Origin: Quercus robur | Taxonomy: Eukaryota > Streptophyta > Magnoliopsida > Fagales > Fagaceae | Length of the DNA: 64,000 nt | Direction: 5' to 3' | Assembly (NCBI RefSeq): GCF_932294415.1 | Contig: NC_065544.1 | Location: 25,643,351 to 25,707,350, forward strand | Part shown: piece after piece, positions 13,614-25,511 of the stretch | How the letters are laid out: each line of letters starts with the position of its first letter | How positions within the stretch are numbered: position 1 is the first letter of the stretch | The notes under the pieces: model-generated | What the model was told of the DNA's origin: nothing | The model's database searches: none | The model's input: only the letters and a program-made list of their open reading frames with translations | Program-made: the position numbers and the translations under genes

Positions 13614-14209
13614 ACCCAATTCTTAGGTTTGCAAATTATCAACCAGCTCTGTCAAAGGAATAGAATCAATATCCTTTTATTCTTCAATGGCAGTGATCTT
13701 GGCATAAAATCTCTCAGGCAGAGACCTTAGCACCTTTCTTACACCTTAAGTTCAAGAATGGTTTCCCTAAGATTAAAGGCTGAGTTGACTATGTCCTTTA
13801 ACTTGGCATAGAACTCATCAAATGACTCATCCTCCTCCATTTTTATCTCCTCAAAGCTAGTAGTGAGCCTCTGGAGTTTTGAATCCTTGACAGCCTTAGT
13901 TCCTTCATAGGTTGTCTGGAGTATAGTCCATGCTTCCTTAGCAGTTTCAGTAGAGGATATCTTCTTGAACTCCTCATTGGTGACCGCACTGAATAGAGCA
14001 TTCAATGCTTTGCTATTGAAGTTTGCCACTTTGATCTTGGCATCATCCCAATCAGCTGACGCTTCCTTTGGCTTAGTCCATCCCATCTCCACAGCTTGCC
14101 ACACCTTCTCATCTAAAGACTGCAAGAAAGCTCTCATGCGTACTTTCCAGTATACATAGTTAGTGCCATCAAATCAAGGCGGTATAATAAGTGGCTGTTC
14201 TCTATCCAT
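13614..14209 (-). pseudogene. Copia-type gag relic, N-terminal part (UBN2-like)
   Basis: Start codon at 14209 (minus); the first residues are MDREQPLIIPP, then an in-frame TGA at codon 12 (14174-14176) where the family has a coding residue. After that comes FDGTNYVYWKVRMRAFLQS and an uninterrupted gag core of the UBN2/Copia type (patterns EAWTILQTTYEG and DESFDEFYAKLKDIVN) down to 13739. Reading on to 13614 and rejoining at 4275 restores gag-like sequence (…LGLTRIGKGSKSKSMALKAKS…), which shows the 9.3-kb element inserted here. Confidence 0.8.
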
Positions 14210-14280
14210 GACAAACAGGGGTCAATGAATCACACAGCAAAAATTAAACCTAATCAGAGTATGCCCGCTCTAATAACACT

Positions 14281-15282
14281 TGATAGGCCAAGAATGTATT
14301 GACCTCTTTGGTAAAGTAATCAATTAATTAGCCAAGTGAATTAATAAGATTCAATTTCATGCAATAAGCGTGGTAGTACAAACAAATCACTAACTAAGTT
14401 AAATGCAGCGGAAAATAAATTTGACACAAATGATTTGTTTACGAATGGGGAAAACCACTAAGGCAAAACCCCACCGAGTGAATTTAAGTTCACCACTCCC
14501 AAGAATCCACTATTATCAAAATAAGTGGTTACAAGTAAAAGGAATTCTAGTACCTAATACCAACCTACAGTTAAACCCTTACCCCAATACCCAATTGGAC
14601 TTGTAATGTAGCGACAATCTCTCTTTTCAATGCACAGCTCTAGTACGTGACTAACCGATAATGCACGAATCCCAGTACGTGACTAACACACCAACTTAAG
14701 GAAGATGTTGGCAGCAAAGTTCTTCAGTTCATCCAACAATGAAGATCAAGAAGCTCCTTGGTTACAAAACCCTTGGCACAAAGACACAGTAGCTTCTAGA
14801 GAGAATATGATGAACTAGGGCAAATTGTCTCCGATCACAATATGCATGTATAATCACTTTGCATCAAGTTGCATCATCTGTGACGGCCCTTAAAATAATT
14901 TTTATATATGTCTAGAGTTGTGAAAAAAGAAACCCTACACAAATACACATGGAAATGCATGAAATTAGATCTGAAAATTCTAATTTTGTAATTCTCGATA
15001 GATACAGCTTCTGTCGAACTGCTGTCGGGCTTCAACATTAATCCTCGATAGATATGATTCTGTCAAGCTTTAATGAACAGCACTTCTTCACTTGTTTCTT
15101 GGACAGATTTTCATGGCTTCAATACTAAACTTGAATTCTTGTTCCTTGAAGTACTAAACCCATCCTAGATCTACCCAATTGCAAGTAAAGTGCGTTTTGT
15201 CAAAGGATTAGCCAATTTACATAACATATGTCTCTAACAATTCTCACATATGTCTCTAACAATTCTCACATATGTCCTAACA
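14281..15282 (-). repeat. Copia LTR (minus strand) with degenerate iMet primer-binding site
   Basis: On the minus strand it begins TGTTAGGACATATG at 15282 and ends CTATCA at 14281. Two bases further comes TGTTATTAGAGC, a degenerate form of the initiator-Met PBS TGGTATCAGAGC, and then the gag start at 14209. The first ~65 bp hold three tandem copies of a ~23-bp unit (TGTTAGAGACATATGTGAGAA type). The LTR carries the TCGATAGAT motif several times. No second copy of this LTR is visible in the window. Confidence 0.65.
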
Positions 15283-16680
15283 ATGACGCTGTGAGGTCTT
15301 CCAAGGGCTGTAGCAGGGTCTTCCTGAACACTCTTACCAACCTTACCTTTCCCTTTGGAGCGTGTGGTTGAGGAAGTGAAGGTCATCATCTCGAGGGAAG
15401 GTGTGGGAGAAGACGGGGTGCCAAAAAGAGACAAGGGGGCAGGAGTTTCATCTTTCCCTTCATCAAGCTTACGTTTCTTCGATCCAGGGGTAAGCTAAGA
15501 CAAAGGCTCGTTCTTCAAGCTCTTCACACGAGCATATTTGTCTTTGCTATACCTGGTAGCCATTTCTGCAAGATAGAAGGTTAGAAAGATGAGATCCTAT
15601 AAAGAAAGAGGAAACAAGAAAGAATGGTGAGTTAAACCTACTTTTCTTTTCCTGGGTAATCTTCTTTAAAAAAAATGCAGAAAGTTCGGGTCCAAGACAA
15701 CACTCGTATAAGCAAAGAGGGTCAACTAGGTCATCGAAATCGTTGATTGTGAGGGCAAACTTGAGGGCAACTTGAATTCGTCTTTGATAACGCTCTTCCA
15801 ATATAGGACGATCAAAAATTGCGAAACAAGTTAGCAAGAAAAAATCAAGGAATGTTAGAGTTAAAATAGCTAGTTTAACGAAGAGGTAGAGAGACGCACC
15901 AAGAGAGGGAATTTCCCATTTCTGTAGTAACCACAAGACCTCACCCCACAAGTCGCCAAACATGGTTTCCCATCCAGATCCAGAAATGAAAAAAAAAATA
16001 TCATGACTTCCAGTCACGAAAGGAGGTAGGAAAGCTACAGACAATCCTAGACTCCTTGTTCCAAGGCAAGAGTTCAAAATACCCATAGTGGGTAGAAGCC
16101 TTCAAATGATACAAGTGAAGAAAATCATTTAAGGTGATCATGTCCCCATCATGGGCAGATACCCAAATAGACATACAGCCAATGATCATCCTCCGTGCGG
16201 TAAGGACGAGCTGGCTAAGTGCAACATTGAGAACAGAAAGAAGCTGCATAATAAAAGGATGAACAGGGAAATGAAGTCCACATGAAAATGTAGCTTCGTA
16301 AAAACTCACCTCGCCATAAGCAAAGGAACGTGCTTTTTCGTTAGAACGAGGTAACCTTATAACAACCCCTTTAGGGAATTAGAGCCTTTTCCGGATAGAT
16401 TTCAGATGTCTCGACTCTAAAAGACAAGACTCGGAGAAAGCATGGAAAATGATTGAGGACGAAGAAGAAGAAGGTTTTGAAGAAGAAGAGGGTTTTGAAG
16501 ACGACAAGGGTTTTAACACTACAATCTCAAAATCCTCATCAGTAGACTCGCCACTCAATGACAAGCTAATTTCAAGCTCACTAGACCTATTGTCACTATC
16601 TCTGTACTCTATAGCAGTCATATCTAGATGATGAGCGATCAAAGAACGACGAATCAAAGGAAAAAGACTAGTCAAGATAG
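15283..16680 (-). pseudogene. gag-like relic of the 'putative gypsy type transposon' (Transposase_28) family
   Basis: Minus-strand pieces in order: 16675-16379 (acidic and serine-rich N-terminus, then a stop), 16309-16001 (SFYEATFSCGLHFPVHPFI…, TLNDFLHLYHLK…HYGYFELLPW) and 16086-15547 (ISGSGWETM, LEERYQRRI, TINDFDDLVDP). The order and motifs match the plant domain named 'putative gypsy type transposon'. A run of A at about 15989-15998 lies where the reading frame changes, so a frameshift is likely. After about 15434 the C-terminal part (SKGKGKVGKSVQEDPATALGRPHSV) runs into the Copia LTR at 15283, so the Copia element probably inserted into this one. Confidence 0.65.
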
Positions 16681-17630
16681 GCCTAAAAGCCCCAAAATCT
16701 CAAGGCACAAATAAACCAATGTGGGGACGATGCCCACCAAAAGACTCAAGAAATACACCTAGCCTAGCAAAGAAGAACGAAACAGAGGGAGTTTCCTGCC
16801 TAATAAAAGCAAAATCTACCATTAATGGAATCTAGAGGAAAGGGAGTCTTACCGTACAGAAGGTGCAGAAGCTTTCTTTTAGTTTCAAACTTCAAGCTCA
16901 GTGTATAATGAAGAAGAAGAAGAAGAATATGAGAAGTTTTTGCTAAAAAAGGAAGCAAAATCAATGCACGGGAAACACAAGGAAAGAACACACATGCGGC
17001 CAACACGAGAAAGAAACGTGGCAACGATGTCGCCCCATAATAAATATGATGGGACAAGAATCTCGGGGCACGAATAAAATTACCCGCCCAAGAAGGACTT
17101 TCCATATTCCTTCACTCGTCCAGACAAAGGACAACAAAGGAATAAAGGGGGCAACTGACTAGTAGCATATAAATGGTCGCCTGTCACTCGCAAACATCTA
17201 TAACAATGACGAGTAAGAGTATGGACGAGCATAAGTGTATTAACTCTAGACAACATTCAATGATCAAGCAATAAATAGCACGAAACTATTATCCTCGTCC
17301 TATAATGCGGAATTAAGAGTCAGTTACAAACAGAAAGTGTTGGGATTAAATGGCCATCATTGAGCATTAATTCCTCCAACTGCAATATAACATTATACTG
17401 AGTATTAACTCAGCATAAGGCTATATAAAGCCAAGGAGGACAGGTAAAAAGACACGAACACACAATTGCCCTACAGATTATAGATTTCCAAAGAGTATAA
17501 GCTAACTTAAGTATTGGAGGGTCCTTGGCAGGCCCCAAATTGGTGCTACTATCTGTTGAGTGCTTTCTTTAACACAAGATTCCAAGTCGTCTATCGCACT
17601 GATGAGGTGAAATCTTGCTTCATCAGAAGT
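16681..17630. other. degraded retroelement flank, no gene
   Basis: No supportable gene. The minus strand at 17105-16800 is open for 101 residues without recognisable similarity. A plus-strand TATA-like box with surroundings (GGCTATATAAAGCC, about 17421-17434), followed by ACACACAATTGCC and a PBS-like CCCCAAATTGGTGCTAC, suggests an LTR end of the same or a neighbouring element. Confidence 0.35.
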
Positions 17631-20600
17631 GAAGAAAATTTTGGAAGCTGTATCATCTGCCAAGTGTTTAGTATGAAGAATTTGTGTGCTTTCTTTAAGT
17701 GAAATTATTTTCCTTTATCATAATCAAAATTTTCATATGCATGTCCTTTTTATACACCACTAGACTTAAGGTGACTAACAATAACACTCTAAATTTGGTT
17801 CCTTTTTTATTCTTAGCTATTGTGGTAGGACTTTTTTTGCAGTGTTGGGTCTCAATCCCTTCTGTTGCGCTGCGGTCCGTTAGTCTGAGCTAAGAGAGTT
17901 AGGACTAGCCTTACTAGGGCTACACTTCAGGCCAGCTTGTGCACAAGTTAAGCCAACCTAATGTAGACACGCCCTAGCATGAGTGCTGTAGGCTAAGCAT
18001 ATGGCATGGCCACAGTAGGAACAACAAATAAATATGGTCGGTAAAAGCTTGTCTACCAGATAACAGGCTGAACTTTTCAATAGAAGCAAGGTCAAGAAGA
18101 GAGCCAATCTCCAACGCAAGTAACCTCAAGGAAGGCTTCTACCACAGAAGTTACAAACTTCGGAGAAAGGGCCTAATGGTTTGAGCTTCAATTCTCAATC
18201 TTCAGAGAGTAGGTATGTCAAGAGGTAGAGAAAATGTGGCCTATTGATGAATGCCTCTATTCCTTCCATTCATTTTTTCTATCTAGTTTTTTTTTTTTTC
18301 CAGTCCTTATTTCTTTTCTCTTTGGTTTTTCTATGTATTCCTTTGTTTTCTTTTCTATTCTCTCTTTTCTTTCTACCTTTCCTCCGTCTCCCTCTTTTTA
18401 CAGTTCCTAGCTTCCCCTTTTATATCATCTACCATTATAGGATTTATCATTTTTGTGCCTCAATCGTTTTTGGCTCCTTATGGGTATCCTTCTAGGACTG
18501 TCCACTAGCTTGCCGACTGTTTAGCCACTACCTCTGCTCAGAATATGTTGGTTACTCCACTCTCTATTTCCAGAAAAAATTACTTGTCTTATTTCTTACC
18601 ACTCTCTGTTTTTGTTTTACCCATCTAGATAAGGATTAAGCTTCCTTACCACCTACTTCTATGGCATGCATCAAGTGGTCTCAACCCATACTTATCTATT
18701 TTGGGTGAAATGCCATCCCAGCAGGACATTTTCCCCAAAGAATCTTGAGCCGAAACTCCAGAATAAACCCCCTTTTCTCCCCACCACCAAACCATACTCT
18801 CCGAATACCTTGATCCATGGCCTACCTCTCATGTATTGGCTGGGTACAAGTAGGTGGTGCTCTGACCCTTTGTTTCTTTCTGGCCTTCACACCATTTTTG
18901 CTGTCTTTGCATTGTCTGGTTCTGCTATTTGTACTAGCTAATGTTTATCCTTTGTGGCGTGAGGGATGCGTAGGCTTTTGGGGTCACATTTTCTTCCTTT
19001 CATCCTTTCTTGGGCTAGGTATCACTTAGGCAAAAGCCTTCATCTTCCTGTTGGGCCTATGCTTTTCTTCTCTATGACCATGGGCCTTTTGACTACTAAT
19101 CCTACCATATCACTTCATTGCATCTGCTATAGTTTTACCTTTTCTTTATTTCTTATTTCTTATTACCCCGTGGGCTTCCAGATTGATGTTCCTACCATGT
19201 CAACTCATTTCTTCATCAATCTTTTGCTCAAGGCTTCCTTGGCTCACTTTCCACGTCTTTACGTCTTTTGGGCTTATTGGCCAACATTCCCATCATGCCA
19301 ACCCATTTTACCACTTTATTTCTTGGGCTTCATTGGCCCATTTATTTTTTCTTTACCTCTTTTACTCCCTTGGGCTTTTTACTAAATTTTGTGGGCTTCC
19401 TCGGTCCATTTACTACATCTGTATCTCTTATTACCCTTTTGGGCTTATTGGCCTTTAAGCCAGCCCATTGAGTTTACTAATTCATTCCTTGGGCTTTCCC
19501 GGCCCATTTACTTCTTCTTTACATCTCATTATTCCCATGGGCTTACTACTTTATCCATTGGGCTTCCTCGACCCATTTACTCATTCTTTACCTCTTTTTA
19601 TTTTCGTGGGCCTGCTGGCCATCAATCCTGCTGTTTCAGCCCACTGGGTTTTTTTTTCTTATTTCTTTACCATTTTGCCCCTCATTTCCTTCTTACCTAC
19701 TCTATTATTGGGCTTCTTCTACTGTTGGGCCCTTTGTCAAAAAATGGGCAACAACACCTATCAAAATAAATAACTAAATAAATAAAGATTAGTAGTAAGG
19801 TTCATAGAAATGATTTCTTTTTTCTTTTTTCTTTTTTCTTTTTTTGCTTAATCTAGAACTAAAATTCTATTCTGAAAATGTTTCTAGCATTGTCAGGAAT
19901 TATTATTTGGTGACCATACTTGTCTAATTGAGATATGTTGTATCAATTACCTGAGGAATGATTCTCATGGTATTTGCTGCGGGTATATGCTTGTAAGAAT
20001 TTAAGACATTTTAGTTAGTGTAAATTATTAAGGAGAATAATTCCAAGTAACAATATAAAGTATTTTACTGATTAAAGTGCTCGAAAGAGATCTATCAATA
20101 GTTTTCAGTTTATATATCATGACTAGTAATTCATTGGTTCTTCCAGTAATAACACAAACATGATGAAATCTTAGTCATCAAAATCCGTTTGAGATCCACT
20201 TATTTTGCTAAAACTTTTTGCTAAAAGTATGTAGACAAAAATAAAAGTTAGCTGAAATAGTACAATAAAACCCGAAAATAATACCAAAAAGTGTAATAGA
20301 ACCCATAAATAATTGCAAAAATAAATTAAATAGTAAAAAAAAAAAAAAATGGCTTTTTAAACCAATGCCAAATGCACAATAGATCAACAGAGTTTGTAAT
20401 TCATTGGTTCTTTCAGATGCTCACCAAATTTGAGAAGGGAAGAGAGAACATTATGAGGTACTCATCTTTGCCCTTCTAGCCCATACCGAACTCTCAAATA
20501 ACATTCTACATTTTCTACCGAACACTTTCTATTCATAATTTTAATGTCTTGAGCCAACAAAGTTGTCAGCTTCTGACAATTTTGAAGGTAAATAAAAGGC

Positions 20601-20886
20601 ATTTCATCTGTCTATGACCTTTGAATTTGAAGAAACCTAAATGATAAGAAGTGATTAGGAAGTTCAACCTTTTCATCCCCCATCAGATCATGGGAAAAGT
20701 CCTGAATTATGCCTATCAAACACCAAGGTAGTTTTTTAGCATCAAGTTCACATCCATTCAAAATTGATTCAAAACTCGACTGAAGCATCTTTTTGGTTTG
20801 CCAAACATCACTCTAAATGATACAGAATATCTAAGAAACTAATTATAAAGATCTGCTCAGCCATTACTATCTCCAACACCAGCACC
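17631..20886 (+). pseudogene. truncated duplicate of the MDP1 locus (intron 2 and 3' flank only)
   Basis: Positions 17631-17820 match MDP1 intron 2 at 46964-47150, and 19780-20886 match 47170-47195 and then 48021-48957, with many small differences. Shared landmarks include GAAGAAAATTTTGGAAGCTGTAT, TTAGTAGTAAGGTTC and TCTAAGAAACTAATTATAAAG. The segment holding MDP1 exons 3 and 4 is missing (replaced by a CTTTTTT-rich tract at about 19813-19843), so no protein can be made. The duplicate is interrupted by a probable solo LTR at 17821-19756. Confidence 0.8.
17821..19756. mobile_element. probable solo LTR, 1936 bp, flanked by GCTAT / CCTAT
   Basis: The insert begins TGTGGTAGG and ends AACAACA (TG...CA). 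It is flanked by GCTAT (17816-17820) and CCTAT (19757-19761). The intact MDP1 intron 2 at 47144-47148 reads TTGCTATCAAAA, giving the pre-insertion sequence, so the 5-bp flanks are a target duplication with one later change. No coding domain is present. The right half (about 19140-19640) contains some ten degenerate ~48-bp units starting TGGGCTT and often continuing to GGCCCATTTACT, which leaves the plus strand open in several frames without real genes. Confidence 0.65.
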
Positions 20887-21905
20887 AAAAATAAATGCCT
20901 TATGATCCTCACCAAGTCCTCCTAGGGAAACAAGATTAAAAACAAAGAGAGAGAAAGAGAGAGAGAGAAAATATTACAAAACAACTTTAATACTTTATAA
21001 TCTTCTTCCCATGCATAAACAAGGGAAAAGGAAAACATGAGACACCAAAATTAAATACATCATAATCCTCTTAAAAAAGATCAACCAACACCACCATTTA
21101 CATGGCATGGTAAAACATTACTCTATCATCACGATGCCAAATGAAGGTCACGGATAGGATTATCAAAGAAATCTGATGTGAAAATTTTTGCATTAGAATT
21201 GACATGATACTAAAAGATCTACACCATCATCCATCTACAATCAACCAACAAAGAAACTTTTTGAACTGCTTAAATTGGTTCCTTTAATTGCACCTTTTCT
21301 CTTGGTACCTGAAAGATTGAAACATGAAAATCAAATACTCACATAGATTCCCTCCCATTAGACAAAACCACCTTGATCACATTAAATTATTGATATGTGA
21401 TATTCGGTATTCCCTCAAATAGTTAGTGCGCAAAGGATCAAAAAGTGATAAATGATCCATGGTAACAACATTTGAAAATACAATTTAGCATGATTATATG
21501 AAGAAAATGTTGATGAAATTGTTCATTTACAAGGATCAATTACATGTCCATCATCGAAACAAGCAATGAGAAAAAGTTAAAAGAATTGTTCAAATGCAAT
21601 GATAAACACAATAAGCAGAAATCCTAATTATGAACCATGTGTTTGGTTACAAATTCTATATATTTTGATGGTAATCTTGTTGGTATAAGTCCCACATTGA
21701 ATACTGATAAGAAGAATGAATGTTTAAAATAACATGATTGAGCTTAAACCCATTAGGCCTTTTGGGTTAAATGTATCTCTATATGTTAGAGCACTCACGT
21801 CAGTGGTGCCACACTTACACATTTTTGCCCACTAATCTATAAATGTGTAGCAAATAATCAAATGGGTTTACCTTGAAAAATTTATGGTTTGTTCAAAGTA
21901 GGATT

Positions 21906-21939
<34 letters not shown>

Positions 21940-23208
21940 ATAAATAAAGTAAAAACTCTTTATTAAAGAATATCCAACCAAGTACTACAGTGGTAGAAAT
22001 TAGTAAACCCAAATTACAATGATCAAGAAGAACAGGGAAGGACAAAGAAGTGCATGAAGGTAAAACTAAGCTCCATTCAAGGAGAGTAGGATTTTTTTTC
22101 CATCAATAATAACCATTTTGCTTGATTATATGAAAGAAAGAAAAAATCACACCAATGACCAACCCCACTAGCCTAAGACAAGATCAAAAGCTTTAGAGCA
22201 TCGTGTCAATGGTTAAGCTAAACTCTATTGCCAATATTCATTCAAAGGTGGGTAATTTGCTTCAAAAGCTGGGTAATTTACTTGGGTTTCTTTCTTGGCC
22301 CTAGTTTTTCTGTGATTTTAATAGTTGGTTTGCTATGATTTGGGTGGGGTTTTTAGTTGAGGAAGAGAGAGGTGGTTTTGGTGGGCAGTTTGCTGTGATT
22401 TGTGGTTTATAGAATGGTAAAGCCGAGAAAGAGAGAGGGATATGATTTGGAAAAATAATATATAATTGATAAATAATATTTTAATAAAATATAGTATAAA
22501 ATAGAAAAACTGATGTGGGGTGTTTTGAAAAGTGATTGTATAAAATAAAAAATTAAGTTCTTATGCTAAAATAGACAAAAAAATTTGCACAAGTTGATAC
22601 AAATGCTCTTATATTAACTACTCAATTGGAGTTTCTCCAAAGTGTTATCTTCCCAACAAGTGACATCCGAGTTCATGGTGGTTTGCAGCGAAGGTGACAA
22701 GGTGTTTAAGGTCCCTACCTGGCCAGGACAAGGTAAGCCTAAAGGGCCCACACAAAAGATCATGGCAAAAGGCCTAACAAATGAGTGTTGCTAAAGGTAC
22801 TAAATAATAGTGTGGTCCAAGGTTCCCAAGGACATGGACTTGCGGGGTTCCCATGGATGAGCATGCAGTGTTGACACGTGGTTCCCATAGATGGTGTACA
22901 AGAGGCCCATGGATGACATGTTGATGAAGAAAAAACCGATAAGGCAAGGGGGAGAAAGTAGGAGTTGTTCATGATTGGAGTCTCCCCAAGGTGTTCTTCC
23001 CCCAACAAATCTATATATCACTAAACATTGAATATCAAGATTCCCATAACTTTGGTTCTAGATAGAAATTCCAAATCTACATGAAAGAAATTGTATTTGA
23101 CCATGGATAAAAAAATTTATGAATGGCAGTATAAAATTGTAAAGGACCCTTGTGATTGGTTCTATCACTCTCTCTTCTATATGATAAGAATAAACATCCA
23201 ACAATAAT
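20887..23208. other. intergenic; LINE/SINE tail and LTR-remnant pieces, no gene
   Basis: No gene recognised. There is a GA microsatellite at about 20948-20967. At 21907-21940 a T-run followed by TGATAAATAAAGTAAAAACTC is the look of a minus-strand LINE 3' end. GTCCCACATTG at about 21690 resembles a snRNA upstream element, without more support. TGGAGTTTCTCCAAAGTGTTATC with CCCAACAAGTGACATCCGAG (about 22627-22672) resembles an LTR end plus degenerate iMet PBS. A similar LTR-end phrase recurs at 22977-23008, so a small TRIM-like relic is possible. Confidence 0.4.
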
Positions 23209-23949
23209 TATTGTGGGAGGGTTTCTTGTCTCGGCCCCCAATTACCAAGAATTGTCCGCTTTGGCTCATGCCTCACGGTTATGTAGTAGTAGTACACATG
23301 TCTTGGGCTCAAGCTTATAAAGCACATGTGGGAGGCGTCTCTCCCCGATGTGGGATTGAGTAAAACCGTGAGGCATGAGCCAAAGCGAACAATTCCTGCT
23401 AATTGGGGGCCGAGACAAGAAACCCTTCGACATTAATCCCACATCGGGGAGAGGCACCTCCCACGTGTGCCTTATAAGCTTGAGCCCAAGACACGTGTAC
23501 CACTACTACACATGTAGTAGTGGTACACATGTCTTGGGCTCAAGCTTATAAGGCACACATGGGAGGCGTCTCTCCCCGATGTGGGATTGAGCAAAACCGT
23601 GAGGCATGAGCCAAAGCGGAAATTTTCTGCTAATTGGGGGCCGAGACAAGAAACCCTCCCACATTAAAAGGCGCCTTTTGGGGTTTAAGGGGAAACCCTC
23701 ACCTTCCCCCTTTGTAGGTTCATGTGTGACCCGTAGGAGTGCACTACCACAGCATGAGGTAGCAGTTTTTGAGACTTGCTCTACTTCGCATGTGTAGTAG
23801 TGGTACACATGTGTCTTGGGCTCAAGCTTATAAGGCATATGTGGGAGGAGGCGTCTCTCCCCGATGTGGGATTGAGCAAAACCGTGAGGCATGAGCCAAA
23901 GCAGACAATTCCTGCTAATTGGGGGCCGAGACAAGAAACCCTCCCACAA
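23209..23949. mobile_element. 740-bp nested palindrome / foldback element with four internal inverted units
   Basis: The outer ends are inverted copies (ATTGTGGGAGGGTTTCTTG at left, its complement at right) running about 60 bp through TCTCGGCCCCCAATTA to CATGCCTCACGGTT. Inside are four units, at about 23281-23363 (minus), 23436-23505 (plus), 23513-23590 (minus) and 23785-23880 (minus). Units 2 and 3 form a nearly perfect hairpin centred on CTACTACACATGTAGTAG (about 23501-23518). Each unit has ATCCCACATCG followed by TATAAG. Apparent open stretches on the minus strand come from the repeat. No transposase is visible. It could be a foldback transposon or a chain of nested MITE insertions. Confidence 0.6.
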
Positions 23950-23955
23950 TTATAT

Positions 23956-25185
23956 TTACCAAATTCTCTATAGGTTTTACACCATCGTATAGGCATATCA
24001 CAAAAAGAGAAAGAAGGATCCATACCTTCAACATCCGATCATGTGCCATACTGCCAAGTAACCTGCTGAAGAGCACATCAGGTTGTTTAACAGAAGTGTC
24101 CATTTCCCATGCGTTTGCTGCATCCCTATAAATAGCAGAGAGGTCAGCACTATGACTTAGGACTTAAAAAGCTAGCATTAACACTTATTCCTTCATGCAC
24201 TACTTTGTTTCTATGTATCCGAATAGCCCAAAGAGTGTTGGCAAAGAATACAGTGAGGTGATTGCACTGGTCCTACGCTTATAAACTCTTTCCAGCCAAG
24301 TAGCAATGCAATTATGACTTGACTTTGACTCAATTACCTTCCAATGGTAAGTGGGATCTTAAACACATGCACAAGCTAAGTTATAGGCAATAAATAGACG
24401 ATCCAGGCATCCCTCTTCAATAGCACATAAAGGACAAGATGCATCAGTGATGAGATTCCTATTTGCTAACTCCCTTCTCACTGGAAGACCATCATTTAGT
24501 AGTTTCCAAAGGAAAGTAAAGACTTTGAAAGGGAGTTCAAGCTTCCACAGGTCAGCCCACATCTGAGAGCCAGGACACCAAGTTCTGCTCTTCCATTTGA
24601 GAATCAACTATGGAGAAGCTAGGCTCTCTTGACTGTATAGAGACTTGACTGATCATGAGGCCAAATCAGTTTATCTGCACTTCCAAATCAGTTACTAACT
24701 ATCTTGTTTTCCAATGGCAACAACATGACTCGAATCTACTTTGAGAATTGAATATAAGCTTTAGAGAATGGTCTATCAGATGCAAACAGAGGAATCCTAT
24801 AGAATAGAAGGATCATTTTCAAGCACAAAAACTTATAAGGGATAAAGACGCTTTACCACTAGGTACAGTTGTTATCCCAACAATGATGAAGTTGTGGCCT
24901 TGCCCATCCTCATCAATTAAATTATCCTAATTAACAACGAAGGAAACAAGCAAATAAAAACATGTTCTTAATAACTCCACAACCAATCAAATGTGAATAA
25001 TATTCTTCAAATATGAATAATATAAAGGGAGCCCCACTCTCAAGGCAGGGCCTGCAGAAGAAAAGGCTTTTGAGGCCATAGTTTATTGCAAATTTAATTT
25101 TCATTTCTCTTCAAAACCAGCTCGATGCATTCTTGTCCAGTTGTCATTTATCTTCCAATAAATTTATGAACAAATAGAGTTAATA
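23956..25185 (-). mobile_element. degraded region with a LINE reverse-transcriptase zinc-binding fragment
   Basis: Minus strand 24607-24359 encodes 82 residues with the order W..LWKLELPFKVFTFLWKL, then LPVRRELANR and CPLC, which fits the zf-RVT (reverse-transcriptase zinc-binding) domain near the C-terminus of plant LINE ORF2. The flanking frames are closed, so it is a dead fragment. The rest of the stretch shows nothing I can name. Confidence 0.6.
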
Positions 25186-25511
25186 CTAGTTGGTAACCTG
25201 TGCAATGCACAGAAAAGTTAAACATGATATGACTCTTTTAACTTTTATATATATTTTTTTGTTAAAATATGAAATTTGATAATTATTAATAGGAATTTAT
25301 TTATTATGATTGTGTTTGTATATGCAACTACCATTTATTGAAAATATAATGTAATAAGATTTTAATAGATGCTTTATCTTCAAAATATAATAAAATTTCA
25401 AAAAAAATATTAAAATAATGGTGTACAATTGTAAGAACTCAAAAGCTTATGTAACACAATATTATGAGAAAAGTCAAATGTCTTTAGTTTTATATATATT
25501 ATAGATATAGA
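25186..25511 (-). mobile_element. small non-autonomous Helitron (326 bp)
   Basis: On the minus strand it starts TCTATATCTATA (25511) after an A and ends with a short hairpin (CTGTGCATTGCACAG), then about 11 bases later CTAG (25189-25186) followed by T. The 5' TC, the 3' hairpin plus CTAG, and A/T flanks without target duplication are Helitron hallmarks. The interior is AT-rich with no coding content. Confidence 0.7.

Noticed and set aside
18817-19773. Overlapping hydrophobic plus-strand frames that look like membrane proteins
   Set aside because: Translation of degenerate TGGGCTT…GGCCCATTTACT repeats in a T-rich LTR. All three frames are open and hydrophobic, which is a composition effect.
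21680-21800. GTCCCACATTG followed by TATA-like sequence as a snRNA promoter
   Set aside because: The element deviates from the USE consensus, spacing to TATA is wrong, and no snRNA sequence follows.
23506-23949. 147-residue minus-strand frame with internal repeats
   Set aside because: It is translation of the inverted-repeat element. The protein repeats mirror the DNA repeats.
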